A stretch of DNA of 64,000 nucleotides, taken from contig OX463778.1 in the NCBI GenBank assembly GCA_949825025.1, positions 11,293,671 to 11,357,670 on the forward strand, given 5' to 3'. Made by a program: the position numbers and the translations under genes. A model generated the notes under the pieces. It did not search any database, was not told where the DNA came from, and worked only from the letters and a program-made list of their open reading frames with translations. Positions 62,942-64,000 of the stretch are shown here, in pieces (the stretch's first letter is position 1; every line of letters begins with the position of its first letter). This DNA comes from Siphlonurus alternatus. Lineage: Eukaryota > Arthropoda > Insecta > Ephemeroptera > Siphlonuridae.

Positions 62942-63442
62942 ATAGCTACAATTTAAATACCTCTCCGCTTATAATTTTGCACTGCCTTATTTATTTTTAT
63001 TTTTTTTTAGTATAATATATATTTATATATACTGTATTATAAAATTGCTACATATAATTTAATAATATATATAATATTAATAAAATTTAATTTAATTATA
63101 TACACTATATATATTATATTTACAGTAAATAAATATAAAAATTACTATATTATAGACTCTGCATATTAAAATACCGTTTATTACAATTATTACAATAAAT
63201 TATTATAATTTACAGTATAATTATATACACGTACGATCGAGTCATTGGATCGAGTAAAAAATTTGAACTTCAGCCTCGTTTATTGCATTTGTTATATCAG
63301 TGACGTCATTAATCATATGTTTCATACAACCGACGTAGGTTTAATAGAGCTACGTCGGGTGACGTCACGGATGTTTTGAACATTGAAAAAGTTCCGGCGT
63401 AGATTTAATGCGTCTACGACCGGCGTAGACCCAGACAGTTCC

Positions 63443-63502
63443 GGTACAATCAGTCAAGTTGTGTGAAATTAATTTTGTTTTCTGTCATATTCTTCTGCAA
63501 TT
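63443..63502 (+). promoter_or_regulatory. Presumed PSMA4 5'UTR / residual promoter next to the transposon end
   Basis: Only 60 bases separate the Mutator-like terminus (63442) from the PSMA4 ATG, and they begin with the 9-bp target duplication GGTACAATC. No TATA box is visible. The adjoining inverted repeat holds two perfect CRE octamers at 63301-63308 and 63360-63367 that could act as promoter elements. That role is inference. Confidence 0.35.
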
Positions 63503-63831
63503 ATGGTAAGTTAAGCATGTTGATTTGAAATTTAATTATTTTGTTTCTCTATTTACTAAATTTTATTGTGTCAAATACAATTTATCGTATGATATTCTCG
63601 TTTTGAACATGCTGTGTCACTGGCTGAGAGTGACTTTTTGGGACCATGTTTTGCCGGTAGCCTACAAAGAAATATTATTTCAAGAACTCATGCCAAATGT
63701 TCTAAGCTCAATTCTCAAGAACTCTCAAATAATATAGGATGTACATATGCATATTATTTGTCATGTATTGTATTATTGATTTTCACAGGCTCGTCGTTAC
63801 GACACAAGGACCACTATCTTTTCTCCTGAAG
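63503..63831 (+). CDS. PSMA4: Proteasome 20S subunit alpha type-4, 5' end only (2 exons in window)
   Basis: Exon 1 contributes only the ATG (63503-63505), followed immediately by GTAAG. After a 283-base intron with a clean TTTTCACAG acceptor, exon 2 (63789-63831) encodes ARRYDTRTTIFSPE and the first base of a Gly codon, then GTATGT. The peptide MARRYDTRTTIFSPEG is the characteristic N-terminus of alpha-4 subunits. In this family the N-terminal segment helps form the gate of the 20S core particle. The remaining exons lie beyond the window. The start lies 61 bases after the right end of a 7.2-kb Mutator-like element, so the 5'UTR and core promoter must be very short, lie inside the transposon, or lie beyond it. 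Identity rests on 16 residues, but they are highly diagnostic. Confidence 0.85.
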
Positions 63832-64000
63832 GTATGTATGCATATTTATGCATATATGCATGATGGTTATGTATGCATATTCATACTTTGCACTCTACAT
63901 AAATATGCAGTGTGTCTCATATCTGTGAAAGCATCTTTCACACAGTCGAAATTTTACTATGTCACTCCTCAAAATTAAAATTATGAAATCTTTTAACGAT

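Larger units (their letters stand above)
56215..63442. mobile_element. Mutator-like (MULE) non-autonomous element, 7.2 kb, ~375-bp TIRs, 9-bp target duplication
   Basis: The left terminus GGAACTGTCTGGGTCTACGC is repeated in reverse complement at the right terminus. The similarity runs about 375 bp inward (about 56215-56590 against 63067-63442) with scattered mismatches. The element is bounded by a perfect 9-bp direct repeat GGTACAATC at 56206-56214 and 63443-63451. Long TIRs plus a 9-bp duplication are the Mutator hallmark. No transposase reading frame is visible between the arms. Each arm carries two CRE octamers. The interior consists mostly of other elements, annotated separately, plus AT-rich filler at 56600-57050 and 60820-61490. 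Either these were inserted after the MULE or the MULE mobilised them; the intact target duplication says the whole block entered or persists as one unit. Confidence 0.8.

Overview
This is an AT-rich animal nuclear genome window. Evidence: spliced genes with GT-AG introns, and three conserved metazoan genes, all on the + strand. It is packed with non-autonomous transposons. The phylum cannot be fixed from the sequence. The 5S-rRNA-derived SINEs, CR1/Jockey-like LINE fragments and abundant foldback (hairpin) elements fit an invertebrate best, but that is inference.

Layout. Bases 1-23,300 hold no gene I can support. They carry two 5'-truncated copies of one LINE (398-1297 and 18,474-19,432), 5S-derived SINE copies, a hAT-like element with a clear 8-bp target duplication, a Harbinger-like MITE, a decayed mariner-class element, and a TTAA-flanked foldback nested inside another MITE. 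A GC-rich stretch ending in a donor-like site (4640-4860) could be an upstream untranslated exon. Bases 23,372-33,914 carry a complete 16-exon bubblegum-type acyl-CoA synthetase gene (727 codons; exons join in frame). Bases 38,393-47,981 carry a complete three-coding-exon endosulfine/ARPP-19 gene (141 codons); its introns contain a 2.6-kb TA-flanked element, a LINE remnant and a TTAA-flanked foldback that split that LINE. At 63,503 the proteasome subunit alpha-4 gene starts with an exon that supplies only the ATG; it runs off the window.

The most striking structure lies between the endosulfine and proteasome genes. A foldback at about 51.95-54.62 kb has arms made of a degenerate ACGAAA-containing minisatellite. 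A 7.2-kb Mutator-like element (56,215-63,442) has about 375-bp terminal inverted repeats and a perfect 9-bp target duplication, and ends 61 bp before the PSMA4 start codon. Inside it are a 2.9-kb near-perfect palindrome (with its own nested palindromic element), two related hairpin elements and several TTAA-type foldback copies.

Themes across the window: at least five foldback elements are bounded by TTAA on both sides, with one empty site readable in the same window. Perfect CRE octamers (TGACGTCA) occur 21 times, mostly inside transposons. One hairpin family carries splice-acceptor-like ends on both strands. The three genes do not form a pathway (lipid activation, mitotic phosphatase control, proteasome core); their adjacency is probably incidental.
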